DNA of 64,000 nucleotides from Anaerotruncus colihominis. GTDB lineage: Bacteria > Bacillota > Clostridia > Oscillospirales > Ruminococcaceae. The position numbers and the translations under genes were made by a program. The stretch's first letter is position 1. Each line of letters starts with the position of its first letter. Where the stretch lies: the NCBI GenBank assembly GCA_025146135.1, contig CP102255.1, positions 2,914,001 through 2,978,000 of the forward strand, in the 5' to 3' direction. Under the pieces are notes generated by a model, which was not told the DNA's origin, made no database searches, and saw only the letters and a program-made list of their open reading frames with translations. Below, piece after piece: positions 32,523 through 41,271 of this stretch.

Positions 32523-33275
32523 TTATGAAACGGACCGTTTCCCGCTTCCAAGCCATTCGGCCGCCTGCCGCCAAAACAGCGCGTAGCCCGGCCACTCCAA
32601 AAATTCCGGCGGTGCCCAATGCGGCGCGCAATCGGTCGCAAAGGCCATCGTGCGGCCGCGTTCATAAACGCCGGCCGCGACAAGGATATCCCCTGCGCAG
32701 CGGACCAATATCTCGCCGCCCTCCTTCGGCAGCAGGCGGTTATAGCCCAGCACCGCAGGCCAGGCATCCCCTGTCCCCTCGACAATCGGATGCGCCTTCA
32801 CAACCCGTGGGACACTCCCTTCGGGCAGCTCGACGCGGTCGTCGGTCCTTTGCAGCGAGACCGGCAGGATCTGTTCGATGGGCGTGCCGGCATAGCCCGC
32901 CTTGCCGCCGATGCCCTGAAACGACATGTACCCGCCGATCATCGCAAAGCCGCCGCCCGCCGCGACAAAACGCCGGATGCTTTCCAGCGCGTTCGGCCGC
33001 GTCCGGGAATCGACCATCGTCGGTGTGGACAGCACAAGCGTATTGCTTCCAACGTCGCTGCAAATGACCACGTCATACTGCGTTAGCTGCTGTTCATCCG
33101 GAAACGCGTCGATCGCCTGATGCGCCGGCAGGTGCGTCACTTCATGTCCGCCGCTTTCCAACGCCTTCTTGATCCATCCGACGCCGCACCCGAAGCCGGA
33201 CTGTTCAAAGGAATCAACACCTTTGATATGGACCGTGTGCGTAATCCATGTTTCCCCGATAAATAGAACCCTCAT
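32523..33275 (-). CDS. Glutamine-amidotransferase-like protein (DUF1355 type)
   Basis: 250 residues from ATG 33275 (MRVLFIGETWITHTVHIKGV), preceded by GGAGGAGCGAGG. The fold is class I amidotransferase-like: 'YDVVICSDVGSNTLVL', 'IRRFVAAGGGFAMIGGYMSF' and 'ILVAAGVYERGRTMAFATDC'. The nucleophile position in this family (YecB/DUF1355) lacks a clear Cys-His-Glu triad, so it may be a binding or hydrolytic enzyme rather than an amidotransferase. It is the first structural gene after the regulator and its operator. Link to the transporter substrate is inferred from operon context. Confidence 0.78.
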   Translation of the reverse strand: MRVLFIGETWITHTVHIKGVDSFEQSGFGCGVGWIKKALESGGHEVTHLPAHQAIDAFPDEQQLTQYDVVICSDVGSNTLVLSTPTMVDSRTRPNALESIRRFVAAGGGFAMIGGYMSFQGIGGKAGYAGTPIEQILPVSLQRTDDRVELPEGSVPRVVKAHPIVEGTGDAWPAVLGYNRLLPKEGGEILVRCAGDILVAAGVYERGRTMAFATDCAPHWAPPEFLEWPGYALFWRQAAEWLGSGKRSVS

Positions 33276-33293
33276 TCCTCGCTCCTCCTTCAT

Positions 33294-33310
33294 TGATAAA
33301 ACGTTTTCTC
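33294..33310. promoter_or_regulatory. LacI-type operator (copy 1)
   Basis: TGATAAAACGTTTTCTC, with the perfect palindrome AAAACGTTTT at its centre, between the regulator and the first structural gene. The identical 17-mer recurs at 34381. CG-centred 10-bp palindromes are typical LacI-family operators. Confidence 0.85.
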
Positions 33311-33343
33311 AGCGATAGAAAGGCGCTGACCGCCCAGAAAATG

Positions 33344-34360
33344 TTACTTGCTTTCGTCCGAAACCGCTGACACAGAGTCGCGTTCAACCAGTTTTACAGG
33401 CAACACAATCTTTTTCCGGCTTTCACGCCTTCCCTGCGGCGTCATCCTGTTCTCCAGCATAGCCACCGCCTGATGTCCCATCTCAATGGTCGGACGTGAG
33501 ACAACCGTGACCTTCGGCGACGCATAGTGCGCGAGCAGATGATCGTCAAACCCGATCAGCGAATAGTCCGCACCTATTTTGACCGCGTGGCCGGAACAAT
33601 ATTTCAGCACGCCGATGCAGATATTGCAGTTTGCGGCGAACAGCGCCGTAGGCGGCTGCTTTAAGGCGCTGAAATGCTCCACCGCCCGCTGTCCGGTCGC
33701 CTCGTGCCAATCCCCAAAATAGACATAATCCCGATTCTCTGCGATTTTGAAGTCACGCAGCGCCTGTGCGTAACCAAGATACCGCTCCTTTCCAACATTG
33801 ATGTCAAGCCCGGCGGAAATGAAGCCGATACGGCGGTGCCCCTTACCGATCAGATAACGCGTGGCCGCATAAGCGCCGTTATAATTGTCGATCACAATGC
33901 TGTCAATCCCGGCGTCGTCGACCAGACGGTCGACAAATACAATGGGTTTGTCAAAGGCAGCGTAAATCTGGCGGTCGTTGACCGAAGGAATTGCAACTAC
34001 GCCGTCGACGAGCTTTCCAATCCGTCCGTACAGCAGGCCATATTCGTTTTCACGCTTGGCATCCGTATTCACAATGATTGTAGAAAGACCGATTTCCCGC
34101 GCGGCTTCCTCGACCCCTTGAATCACCTGCGCATAAAAATCCGTTATAATATCCGGTACCATTACGGCAATCAAGTTCGATTTTTTGACGACCATTGAGA
34201 CAGCAATGCTGTTAGGCGTGTAATTGAGCTGCTCGGCCACCTTGCGGACGTGTTCGATTGTCTGTGTGCCGACGCGGCCCTTTTGATTGAGCACCTTCGA
34301 AACGGTTGAAATGGAAACGCCTGCTTCGCGCGCTACGTCTCGGATTGTGGCTTCCCTCAT
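33344..34360 (-). CDS. LacI-family transcriptional regulator
   Basis: 338 residues. The N-terminal HTH and hinge are 'TIRDVAREAGVSISTVSKVL', 'NQKGRVGTQTIEHVRKVAEQ' and 'LNYTPNSIAVSMV'. The effector domain is periplasmic-binding-like ('NLIAVMVPDIITDFYAQVIQ', 'DGVVAIPSVNDRQI', 'IGFISAGLDINVGKERYLGY', 'LIGFDDHLLAHYASPKVTVV'). Operator copies lie just upstream of its own start (34381) and between it and the structural genes (33294), so it should repress both itself and the transporter operon. Inducer is unknown; probably related to the transported sugar-like substrate. Confidence 0.94.
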   Translation of the reverse strand: MREATIRDVAREAGVSISTVSKVLNQKGRVGTQTIEHVRKVAEQLNYTPNSIAVSMVVKKSNLIAVMVPDIITDFYAQVIQGVEEAAREIGLSTIIVNTDAKRENEYGLLYGRIGKLVDGVVAIPSVNDRQIYAAFDKPIVFVDRLVDDAGIDSIVIDNYNGAYAATRYLIGKGHRRIGFISAGLDINVGKERYLGYAQALRDFKIAENRDYVYFGDWHEATGQRAVEHFSALKQPPTALFAANCNICIGVLKYCSGHAVKIGADYSLIGFDDHLLAHYASPKVTVVSRPTIEMGHQAVAMLENRMTPQGRRESRKKIVLPVKLVERDSVSAVSDESK

Positions 34361-34380
34361 GTCTCTCCCCCGTTATCAAA

Positions 34381-34397
34381 TGATAAAACGTTTTCTC
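34381..34397. promoter_or_regulatory. LacI-type operator (copy 2)
   Basis: Second identical copy of TGATAAAACGTTTTCTC, 20 bases upstream of the regulator start, suited to autoregulation. A weaker relative, AAAAAACGTTATTTT, is at 34512-34526. Confidence 0.85.
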
Positions 34398-34749
34398 TAT
34401 TATAGTTCGACATTGATCTCCCGTCAAGTAATTTATCACTTTTATTCACAATTTTGTCTTAATTGTATCTTTATCAATATTATTTTTGTTTGTTTTAACA
34501 ATAATTATTTGAAAAAACGTTATTTTAAATACTGCATTACTGGCAACAGCAAGGGCCGTGGATGCCCCATTTCAAGTCCTTGCTATCATGTTTATCCGGC
34601 CAACCTCTTGCACACGCCGCATGGCCTGGCACCCTCCAATGTGTACAACGGCGCACCGCACGTCGGCCATCAGGAACAGGAAGAAGCGGGTAAGCCTTGT
34701 TCTTTCTGCGGTAAGCCGTTCGACCGCTTTTCCTGTGTGCTGCACACGC
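34398..34749. other. Gene-free gap
   Basis: About 350 bases with a very AT-rich left part (34430-34540, likely regulator promoter on the minus strand) and a GC-rich right part. Open frames here on the plus strand have no ribosome site or recognisable protein, so I see no gene. Confidence 0.5.
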
Positions 34750-34778
34750 AAAAAAGGACGCGCCGCAGCGCGCCCTTT
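34750..34778 (-). terminator. Rho-independent terminator of the VOC transcript
   Basis: On the minus strand a GGGCGCGC / GCGCGTCC stem followed by TTTTTT, 32 bases after the VOC gene stop at 34810. Confidence 0.85.
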
Positions 34779-34809
34779 CAGGGAACCGGGATTATTCTGG
34801 CCTGTTCTG

Positions 34810-35301
34810 TTATGTATCCTTCCCGGCGGCCGCCTCGGCCTTTGTCGTGGGCAGGAGGCGATTATCCTCGCCGATGCGCAGGGCCGGGGCGTAAGCAAGC
34901 TCCCAGACATAGCCGTCCGGATCCATGATGAAACCGGAGTATCCGGGTTTTCCGTCCCAGTCCTTCCAGACGGGTTTCTGCTGCACAGACGCGCCCGCGG
35001 CGACAGCCCGCTCAAAGATCGCGTCCACCTCCCCGGCGTTCTCGCCGTTGATCGCCAAAAGCAGGCCGTTGTAGCGCGGAATCGGTTCGACCGGCAGGCC
35101 AATTTCCTTTGCCAGGAAATCGTGCGGCAAAAGCCCGATGGCAATATTCGAACTGAGCACATACGTGCAGGCTCCATCGGAATCGGGCGAATATTCCCAT
35201 CCCATCGCCTCATAAAAGGCCACGGACCGCTGTACATCCTTCACGCCAAGAGTTAACATGGACACGCTTTTCGCAGCCGTGCCAGGCATCTTTACCTGCA
35301 T
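34810..35301 (-). CDS. VOC (glyoxalase/bleomycin resistance-like) family protein
   Basis: 163 residues, ATG behind AAAGGAGGAGC. Two beta-alpha-beta-beta-beta repeats: 'VSMLTLGVKDVQRSVAFYEA' then 'MGWEYSPDSDGACTYVLSSN', and a second with 'AGEVDAIFERAVAAGASVQQ' and 'YSGFIMDPDGYVWELAYAP'. The Glu in 'VWEL' is the usual metal ligand. Enzyme activity cannot be assigned. It follows a TrpA-like gene on the same strand 13 bases away, so they probably share a transcript. Confidence 0.9.
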   Translation of the reverse strand: MQVKMPGTAAKSVSMLTLGVKDVQRSVAFYEAMGWEYSPDSDGACTYVLSSNIAIGLLPHDFLAKEIGLPVEPIPRYNGLLLAINGENAGEVDAIFERAVAAGASVQQKPVWKDWDGKPGYSGFIMDPDGYVWELAYAPALRIGEDNRLLPTTKAEAAAGKDT

Positions 35302-35314
35302 ATTGCTCCTCCTT

Positions 35315-36032
35315 TCAGCACTCGCGCTTAAAATCCTGAATCATCTTCGTCATGGCTGCAGGGTCGTCATGAAGTCTGAGCACCGCGCTGCCCACAAAGA
35401 CGCCGTCTGCGCCGGCCTCTCTGGCCATTTTCGCATCCGCGGGCGTGTGGATGCCGACGCCACAGTAAATGGGGCGGGTGATCCCCTGGGTGCGCAGATG
35501 ATCGATGCAATCCTTCAACGTTGGGAAATCCGGATTGGTCTGGCCTGCGCCCGGCTTGCCCTGCATATAGACGAAGCCGTTGGACTGTTTGGCCGATTCA
35601 ACCTCATCGGACAGCATCTGGAACTGCACATAGCAGCTCACCCGCATGCCGTCCGCAATAAACCGGTTTTTAACCGCGTCGCCCTGCTGCCCCACCAGAA
35701 TGATATCCTCAAAGCCCTGCGCTTTGCAGAAGGCGATAAACCGCTCATAACCGATTTCTGTCACAGTCGATTCATACGTCATCAGGATAAAACGCGTATC
35801 AGGCAGACGTTTTTTTCATCTCCGCCATGCCGTCCATATAGGCGGTATAGTCGCTGCAGGCTTCCAGCGCCGCCGCCATGCGGCCGGCGATGTATTCGCT
35901 TTCCAGATATGGGTCATGGGCGGGAAAATCAATTTCAATGATATCGCAGCCGGCATCGACATAACGCAGCGCCATCTCCTTGCTGCTCTCAATAGTGGGG
36001 TAACCGTTGCTCAGATAACAGATCAAATTCAT
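35315..36032 (-). pseudogene. TrpA-like protein gene with a 1-base frameshift
   Basis: The first frame from ATG 36032 reads 'MNLICYLSNGYPTIESSKEM' and 'IIEIDFPAHDPYLESEYIAG', matching the N-terminus of tryptophan synthase alpha, then ends at 35799 just after 'MAEMKK'. The rest resumes in a second frame at 'RLPDTRFILMTYESTVTEIG', continuing through 'DIILVGQQGDAV' and 'IYCGVGIHTPADAKMAREAG'. The shift is at an A7 run (minus strand, 35810-35816); six A would restore a 239-residue protein. No TrpB is nearby. Could be a true mutation, a sequencing slip or programmed slippage. A stand-alone TrpA-like lyase is possible. Confidence 0.8.
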
Positions 36033-36036
36033 TCAG

Positions 36037-36587
36037 TCACGCCTCCTTTCCGTCAAATACAAGCGTGAACAGCGCCTCCATCTGTCCCGCCGTCGGGATG
36101 ATGGGGTTCGTCTTGGTGCATCCGTCCGCCAGCGCCATGGCCGCCATCTCGCCCAGCCTGCTGCGGTAGCCGCCGGCCTCCTTGATCACGCCGGACAGAG
36201 CAACGGGAATGTGCAGTTTTTTATTCAGCCCCTGTACGACGGCCGCCATATCATCTGTACCAAAGGCCGCGGCGACGCTTTCATACAGCGCCCTGGCTCG
36301 TTCGTCCCCGCTATTGAACCGGATGATATAGGGCAGGATGATGGCGTCGGCCAGGCCGTGGGCGACATGGAACAGGCTGCCCACCGTATGGGCCATGCTG
36401 TGTACAATCCCCAACGAGACGTTCGTAAACGCCATACCGGCGATCATGGAGGCGTTGAGCATCGTCTCGCGGGCGGCGATGTCCTGCCCGTTGTCAAAGG
36501 CTTTGGGCAGGGCGTCGTGGATATCTGCGATCGCGCGCCGGGCAAGCGTGTCAGAAACATAATTGGCCCGGGCGGTACGGACTGTCT
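36037..36587 (-). pseudogene. Iron-containing alcohol dehydrogenase, truncated 5' end
   Basis: C-terminal half only. The readable part starts near 'RANYVSDTLARRAIADIH' (about 36575) and continues 'MIAGMAFTNVSLGIVHSMAH' and 'TVGSLFHVAHGLADAIILPY', with the iron-binding His residues of this family. It ends 'VFDGKEA' four bases from the TrpA-like start. The Rossmann half is missing, replaced at about 36588 by Tn1549-like DNA whose own left part is also missing. So a deletion, not a simple insertion, made the junction. The frame runs into a TAG just at the join. Confidence 0.85.
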
Positions 36588-36594
36588 ACCGCCC

Positions 36595-37275
36595 CCCTCC
36601 CCGGAGCGGATGCCCATTCTCCAGGACTTGTACGAGGAGCTTCTGTGCCAGCCGAAGCTGGAGGCCCGGCGCGTGGCGTCGGCCCTGGAACTCTATTGCA
36701 CGAGATCGCTCAACCTCTTTAACCACAGGACGAATGTGGAGGTGAGCAACCGCCTGTTGTGCTATGACATCAAATCCCTGGGGAAGATGCTCAAAAGGAT
36801 CGGCCTGCTCATTCTCGCCGATCAGATATGGGGGCGCGTCACGGCCAGCCGGGACAGGCACAAGTCAACGTGGGTATATCAAGACGAGTTCCATGTGCTC
36901 CTGCCCGATCCCCAGGTGGAGGCCTACTGCGTCGAGATTTTCCGCCGTTTCCGCAAGTGGGGGTCCATCCCTAGCGGCATTACCCAAAATGTCAAAAGCC
37001 TGTTGGAAAGCAGCAAGATCGAGTCCATCTTTGGCAACTGCGATTTTCTCTATATGCTCTCCCAGGCCGCCGGGGAGCGGGAGGTGTTGGCCAGTCACCT
37101 GGGCATTTCTCCCTATCAACTCCCCTATGTCACCCATTTCGGCTTCGGCGAGGGTCTGCTGTTCTACGGAGTTACCACCATCCCCTTTGCAGATCGTTTC
37201 CCCAGGGACATCGAATTGTATGCCCTGCTGACAACCAAGCCGGAGGACAAGGCCAATGAGCGAAAAGACGAGTAA
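36595..37275 (+). pseudogene. VirB4-like conjugation ATPase, C-terminal remnant
   Basis: About 226 residues, no start of its own; the frame emerges from the alcohol dehydrogenase junction. 'MPILQDLYEELLCQPKLEAR', 'FNHRTNVEVSNRLLCYDIKS', 'WVYQDEFHVLLPDPQVEAYC' (Walker-B-like DEFH) and 'GSIPSGITQNVKSLLESSKI' are the C-terminal part of Tn1549-type VirB4/TraE ATPases. The Walker A half is gone. It overlaps the next gene by 20 bases, the usual arrangement. Confidence 0.85.
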
Positions 37276-38607
37276 CCCCGCCAGGGACGCTTCTGGCCAG
37301 TCTGGCCAGAAGTCGGAAAAGACCAAATTCCGGCAGGAAAGCCAGCAGGAGCGGTTGAACAAGTCCAAGCTCCGCATGGAAATGCGGGGTAGCAAGCTGG
37401 AGGCGGCCCGCGAGAAGTTGGCGAACCAAAAGCCGCCCAAGCATCCCGGCCCCGTCAAGCGGGTGGGCCGGACTGCTGGCCGTGGCGTTCACGGCTTTGT
37501 GCATGGAAAGATTTATCAGGTGGAGCATGAGAACGTGGGCACCGAGGGCGCTCACCGCTCCGAGCTGGTGGGCGAGGCCGTAGTGAGGAGCGGGGTACGG
37601 TTTGCAAAAAAACGCATCCGCACCCGCCCGGCCAGGGCCGCCGCCCGCGCCGAGTCCCAATATGCAAAAGCGACGGAGAAAACCACCGCCGCCACGGGCC
37701 GGGCTGTGGTGGGCTTCGTCAAGCGGCATCCCGTGGAGGCGCTGATCCTGCTGGCCTGCGTCCTGCTCCTGGTGGTGATGCAGTCCTGTATGTCCTCTAT
37801 GGTGTCCATTGGCAACGGCACTGTGGGGGCGGTGGCCGCCAGCATCTACCCCATCGGGGACGGAGATTTGCTGGTGGCCGAGGCCGCCTATGTCACTATG
37901 GAGGAGAAGCTGCGGGACTATCTGGACAGCTACGAGTCCACCCATTCCTATGACAAATACCATTACGACCTGGGCGAGATCGAGCACGACCCCTACAACC
38001 TGTTGTCCATCCTCTGTGCGCTCCATAAGGGGGCCTGGACGGCGGGCGAGGTACAGGTTACCCTGCAAATGCTCTTTGACCGCCAGTATATCCTGACGGA
38101 AGATGTGGTGGTGGAGCGCCGCTACTACATCGAAACCGACACCTGGACGGACGAGGAGGGCAACCCCCATACCGACAGCTACCGGGTGTACTACGATTAT
38201 TACATCTGCACCGTGACGCTGGAAAACTTCAACCTGTCCAAGCTCCCAATCTATATCATGGGCGAGGACCAGCTCTCCCGGTACGCCCTCTTTATGGCGA
38301 CCCTGGGCAACCGCCCCCACCTGTTCCCCGCTTCCGGCTATGTGGACAAGTACATCACGGGCGGCCCCACGCTCCATGAGGTGCCGGAGTCCTACCTGGC
38401 CGATGAAACCTCTGCACCCGCACCAGCTCCCCCCGCCCCGGCGATCCGGTGTTATTCGTGGGCACCTACGGTACCCCCAACGTGTCCCATTGTGGGCTAT
38501 ATATAGGGGACGGCTAGATGCTCCATTGTGGCGATCCCATCGGGTATGCCAACCTGAACAGCAACTACTGGCAATCTCATCTCTACGCCTACGGGCGTTT
38601 AACATGA
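37256..38607 (+). pseudogene. Conjugative lysozyme/NlpC-P60 protein with C-terminal damage
   Basis: Starts MSEKTSNPARDASGQSGQKS with GGAGGACAAGGCC upstream. A basic cytoplasmic region, one membrane helix 'PVEALILLACVLLLVVMQSC' (about 160-179), and the lysozyme-like part to 'GYVDKYITGGPTLHEVPESY'. The NlpC/P60 end should follow, but an internal deletion removes the catalytic Cys region and shifts the frame at about 38450. The tail is recoverable in another frame ('VGTYGTPNVSHCGLYIGDG', stop, 'MLHCGDPIGYANLNSNYWQS') to 38607. Palindrome copy 1 lies in its 5' end. Cell-wall hydrolase function lost. Confidence 0.85.
37290..37312. repeat. Mobile-type palindrome, copy 1
   Basis: CTTCTGGCCAG, one base, then its exact complement CTGGCCAGAAG. 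It lies in frame inside the lysozyme gene's N-terminal coding region and codes SGQSGQKS. Same motif as copies at 38825, 45126 and 48350. Confidence 0.8.
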
Positions 38608-38620
38608 TTGGAGGTTTTAC

Positions 38621-38881
38621 ATGGCGACAAGCAAAAGCGCGAAAATCCAGGCCGAGATGGAAAAGGTCAAGGCCAAAATTAGCGAGGCCTAGGCCAAACT
38701 GAAAGAATTGGAACAGAAGCACCGGGAGGCGGAAAACGAGGAGATTGTAGACATCGTGCGGGGCATGAGCGTCCCCCTGGACGAGCTGCCCATCCTGCTC
38801 CAGAAGCTTTGGGGCGCGGCTGGCACTTCTGGTCAGGGTGACCAGAAGTCCAGCTCTGCGGGAGAGGGGGCGGAGGAATGA
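38621..38881 (+). pseudogene. DUF4315 protein with an internal TAG
   Basis: 86 codons after GGAGGTTTTAC. 'MATSKSAKIQAEMEKVKAKI', then SEA, TAG at 38690-38692, then 'AKLKELEQKHREAENEEIVD' and 'GMSVPLDELPILLQKLWG'. The coiled helical pattern is the small DUF4315 protein of Tn1549-like elements. The nonsense codon replaces what is probably CAG or GAG. Palindrome copy 2 is in its 3' end. Overlaps the next ATG by four bases. Confidence 0.85.
38825..38849. repeat. Mobile-type palindrome, copy 2
   Basis: ACTTCTGGTCA, a GGG spacer, TGACCAGAAGT: perfect 11-bp arms. It lies in frame in the DUF4315 coding region, coding TSGQGDQKS. Confidence 0.8.
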
Positions 38882-39513
38882 GGAAGGCCCGTTTCCTGGC
38901 GGCCCTCTGCGCCACCGTCCCGATGTGCGGCTTTGCCACCTCTGCCTATGCCGGGGGCGGCGAGGAGACCGAGGGCGCTGATCTGTGGGAGGGGCTTAAC
39001 CCTGCGGCCACGGCCCTCGCGCCCACCCCGGATCCGGAGCAAAAGCCCTTTACTTTCGACGGAACCAGGACGGTGGTGGACAACGCCACCGACGAGGAGG
39101 GCAAGGAATTTTTCACCATCACCACGGCGGAGGAGGCCATGTTCTATCTGGTTATTGACCGACAGAAAAGCGCCGAAAATGTGTACTTCCTGAACGCCGT
39201 CACCCTGGCCGACCTCGCGACCCTGGCGGAAAGCATTGATGGGGCGGCCCCCATCACCCCCACGCCGGAACCGGAACCGGAACCTGAGCCGGAGGCCAAG
39301 GGCGGGGCCGGGCCGTTCCCGCTTGGGCTGGCAGTCCTACTGATCGGCGGCGGGGCCGCGCGGTATTTCAAGATTTACCGCCCCAAGTACCAGCAGGTCG
39401 CCGCCCCGGCGGAGGACTATGACGAGGCCGATACCTATGACGGCCCAGAGGACTATGGAGACGGCCCGCCCTGGGACGAGGACGAACCCAACGATGGGGA
39501 GCCGGAGGAATGA
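38878..39513 (+). CDS. DUF4366-type (CD1107-like) membrane protein
   Basis: 211 residues. Signal peptide 'RKARFLAALCATVPMCGFAT' and 'SAYAGG' cleavage, then an extracellular domain with 'NVYFLNAVTLADLATLAESI', a Pro/Glu repeat linker (PEPEPEPEPE), one membrane helix 'PLGLAVLLIGGGAARYFKIY' and an acidic cytoplasmic tail. This is the mobile-element DUF4366 family, of unknown function in conjugation. One of the few still-intact genes of this element. Confidence 0.88.
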   Translation: MRKARFLAALCATVPMCGFATSAYAGGGEETEGADLWEGLNPAATALAPTPDPEQKPFTFDGTRTVVDNATDEEGKEFFTITTAEEAMFYLVIDRQKSAENVYFLNAVTLADLATLAESIDGAAPITPTPEPEPEPEPEAKGGAGPFPLGLAVLLIGGGAARYFKIYRPKYQQVAAPAEDYDEADTYDGPEDYGDGPPWDEDEPNDGEPEE

Positions 39514-39887
39514 GCCGGGAACTGACCCGCGAGGAACGAGCGGTCATCCGCGCCCTAGTGGTGAAGTGGTGCGCCAACTATGACCGGAAATATGGGTGCT
39601 TGCCACTGGACTGCGAGTGCTATATGCTGGGCAAATGCTGGACGGGGGCCTTGTGCCGCTACTTCCGGGAGTCCGTCCTGTCCCTCGATCCCAGGCTGGA
39701 GGCCGCCCTCTCCGCTGACGGCGCGGCCCCGGACTTCAAGACCTGTTCCGTCTGCGGTAGGGCCTTTGTACCCCAGGGGCAGTAGCTCTACTGCTCCGCC
39801 GCATGTCAGGCCGAGGACAACCGCCAAAAGAGCCGGGCGCGGATGCGGAACCAACGGGCCAAGCATAGGGGCCGCCGTTACGATTAG
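39510..39887 (+). pseudogene. Cys-rich Tn1549-like protein with an internal TAG
   Basis: Starts MSRELTREERAVIRALVVKW. Clustered cysteines 'YGCLPLDCECYMLGKCWTGA', then 'FKTCSVCGRAFVPQGQ', TAG at about 39783, and 'LYCSAACQAEDNRQKSRARM' in the same frame to TAG 39887. The second CxxC pair of a zinc finger is thus cut off by the stop. Family known from these elements as a Cys-rich protein of unknown role. Confidence 0.85.
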
Positions 39888-40001
39888 AGCAAAAGAAACC
39901 CGCTGTTTTCAAGGCTTTGCGGGGCCGGTTGACAGGGGAGCGGTACGTTTTCCCGTCCGGCCCCCGTTTTCGGCCCTAAATCAAACATCTGGAGGTGTCC
40001 A

Positions 40002-40163
40002 ATGGAAAACAACCCTTTGAAAAATGCGGAGCTGTCCGTGGAGCAGAACTATAACCACATCGACAGCCTGATCAACAACCTGCCCCCGGAGCCGGAAAAA
40101 CCGCTGGACAAGGTAAAAGAACTGCCCCGCCGCAGGCGGAGCCGGGAACGAGAGGAGCGGTGA
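40002..40163 (+). CDS. Small charged Tn1549-like protein
   Basis: 53 residues after GGAGGTGTCC. 'MENNPLKNAELSVEQNYNHI' and 'DSLINNLPPEPEKPLDKVKE', ending in RRRRSREREER. Its stop overlaps the mobC GTG by four bases. Short conserved neighbour of mobC in these elements; function unknown. Confidence 0.65.
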   Translation: MENNPLKNAELSVEQNYNHIDSLINNLPPEPEKPLDKVKELPRRRRSREREER

Positions 40164-40504
40164 GCAAGAAGCGCGTCCGGGATGTGCCCATTTATGTATG
40201 GGTGTACACCGGCGAACTGGAGGCCATCCGGGAGCGCATGGCCGAGGCGGGAATCCGCAACATGAGCGCCTATATCCGAAAAATGGCGCTGAATGGGTAT
40301 GTGCTTCATGCCGACCTTGCCCCCATCCAGGAGCTTGTGTTCCTCCAGCGGCGGTGTACCAACAATCTGAACCAGGTGGCGATCCACGCCAACACATACG
40401 GCGTATACCCGGAGGAGATCAAGGTCCTGCAAAAAGACTATGCCGACCTGTGGGGGCCGCTCTCCGATCTGCTGGAAAAACTGGCTTTGCTAATCAACAT
40501 TTAG
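40160..40504 (+). CDS. mobC: MobC-like relaxosome protein of the second element
   Basis: 114 residues from a GTG overlapping the previous stop. 'VRDVPIYVWVYTGELEAIRE', 'AGIRNMSAYIRKMALNGYVL' and 'LQRRCTNNLNQVAIHANTYG' give the RHH plus MobC signature. Diverged from the mobC at 20008, so the two elements are different lineages. Intact, though the relaxase it should serve is broken and lies 3.3 kb away beyond the restriction cassette. Confidence 0.88.
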   Translation: MSKKRVRDVPIYVWVYTGELEAIRERMAEAGIRNMSAYIRKMALNGYVLHADLAPIQELVFLQRRCTNNLNQVAIHANTYGVYPEEIKVLQKDYADLWGPLSDLLEKLALLINI

Positions 40505-40554
40505 CAGCTGGTTGTAGGGGTAGGCAGTTGTAATCAAACTGCCTACCCCCACAA

Positions 40555-41271
40555 TTAGCTATTACACAAGCATTTTAAAGAAAACTGTTCCCAAGCTTCG
40601 TGCTCTCTTTTATCCAGTTCACATCTTTCTAAATTAATTTTTTTACGTTCCAAATCCAATTCTTTTGCTAATGCATCAATCTGTGCAAGTAATTTTGTGG
40701 GAAATCGAAATCTTCTTAAGTCTTCTTCAGTTACAGAAGTTTGTCCACTAGCACCCGACTCAGCACGATTAAACTGAAGTTGGCCTATGGGTGAGGCTAA
40801 CAAATACACCCATGCTTTTTCGGAAATTTTGGGGTTTCTAAGAATAGGAATATGGCTATCAACAGTATATGAACCATCAAGATTAAACAAAACAGGCTTA
40901 CCAATCGAAGTCCCACCGTCCATTGTAAGAAGGACATCATTTTTTTGTAATTTTCTAGCCTCAATAATACTATCATAGTCATCTTCTGATATATATCGAC
41001 AATCTTCTATATTAATTCTAAGATTTTGTATTGATAGTGTATTAATAACAGGGATGCCTTCCGCTCCTTCAATATAATTTGGTTGACTTCCTTTTATTAA
41101 AGGTAACGGCAATAAGTCTCCTAAGAAAAATACATCACTCTTTTCTATAAGCGTTTCAAATTCTAGGAATCTACCCTCAAACTGCTTGGAATCACAACGT
41201 AATGAGTGATACTTTCCAATATCGGACAAATGAGCCTTACAAAACACGGGATAACATGGCTTTTCAAACAT
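40555..41271 (-). CDS. Restriction system specificity (HsdS-like) subunit, half size
   Basis: 238 residues from ATG 41271 (MFEKPCYPVFCKAHLSDIGK), overlapping the upstream stop by one base. One target-recognition domain pattern with 'NTLSIQNLRINIEDCRYISE', 'KNDVLLTMDGGTSIGKPVLF' and 'QTSVTEEDLRRFRFP', then a coiled C-terminus 'QIDALAKELDLERKKINLER'. Full HsdS proteins have two such domains in about 400 residues, so this would dimerise or be a half subunit. AT-rich and on the opposite strand to the element genes. Confidence 0.78.
   Translation of the reverse strand: MFEKPCYPVFCKAHLSDIGKYHSLRCDSKQFEGRFLEFETLIEKSDVFFLGDLLPLPLIKGSQPNYIEGAEGIPVINTLSIQNLRINIEDCRYISEDDYDSIIEARKLQKNDVLLTMDGGTSIGKPVLFNLDGSYTVDSHIPILRNPKISEKAWVYLLASPIGQLQFNRAESGASGQTSVTEEDLRRFRFPTKLLAQIDALAKELDLERKKINLERCELDKREHEAWEQFSLKCLCNS

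Noticed and set aside
37172-38722. 516-residue minus-strand frame antisense to the lysozyme remnant
   Set aside because: No start with a ribosome site and no recognisable protein; codon pattern is the mirror of the real gene.
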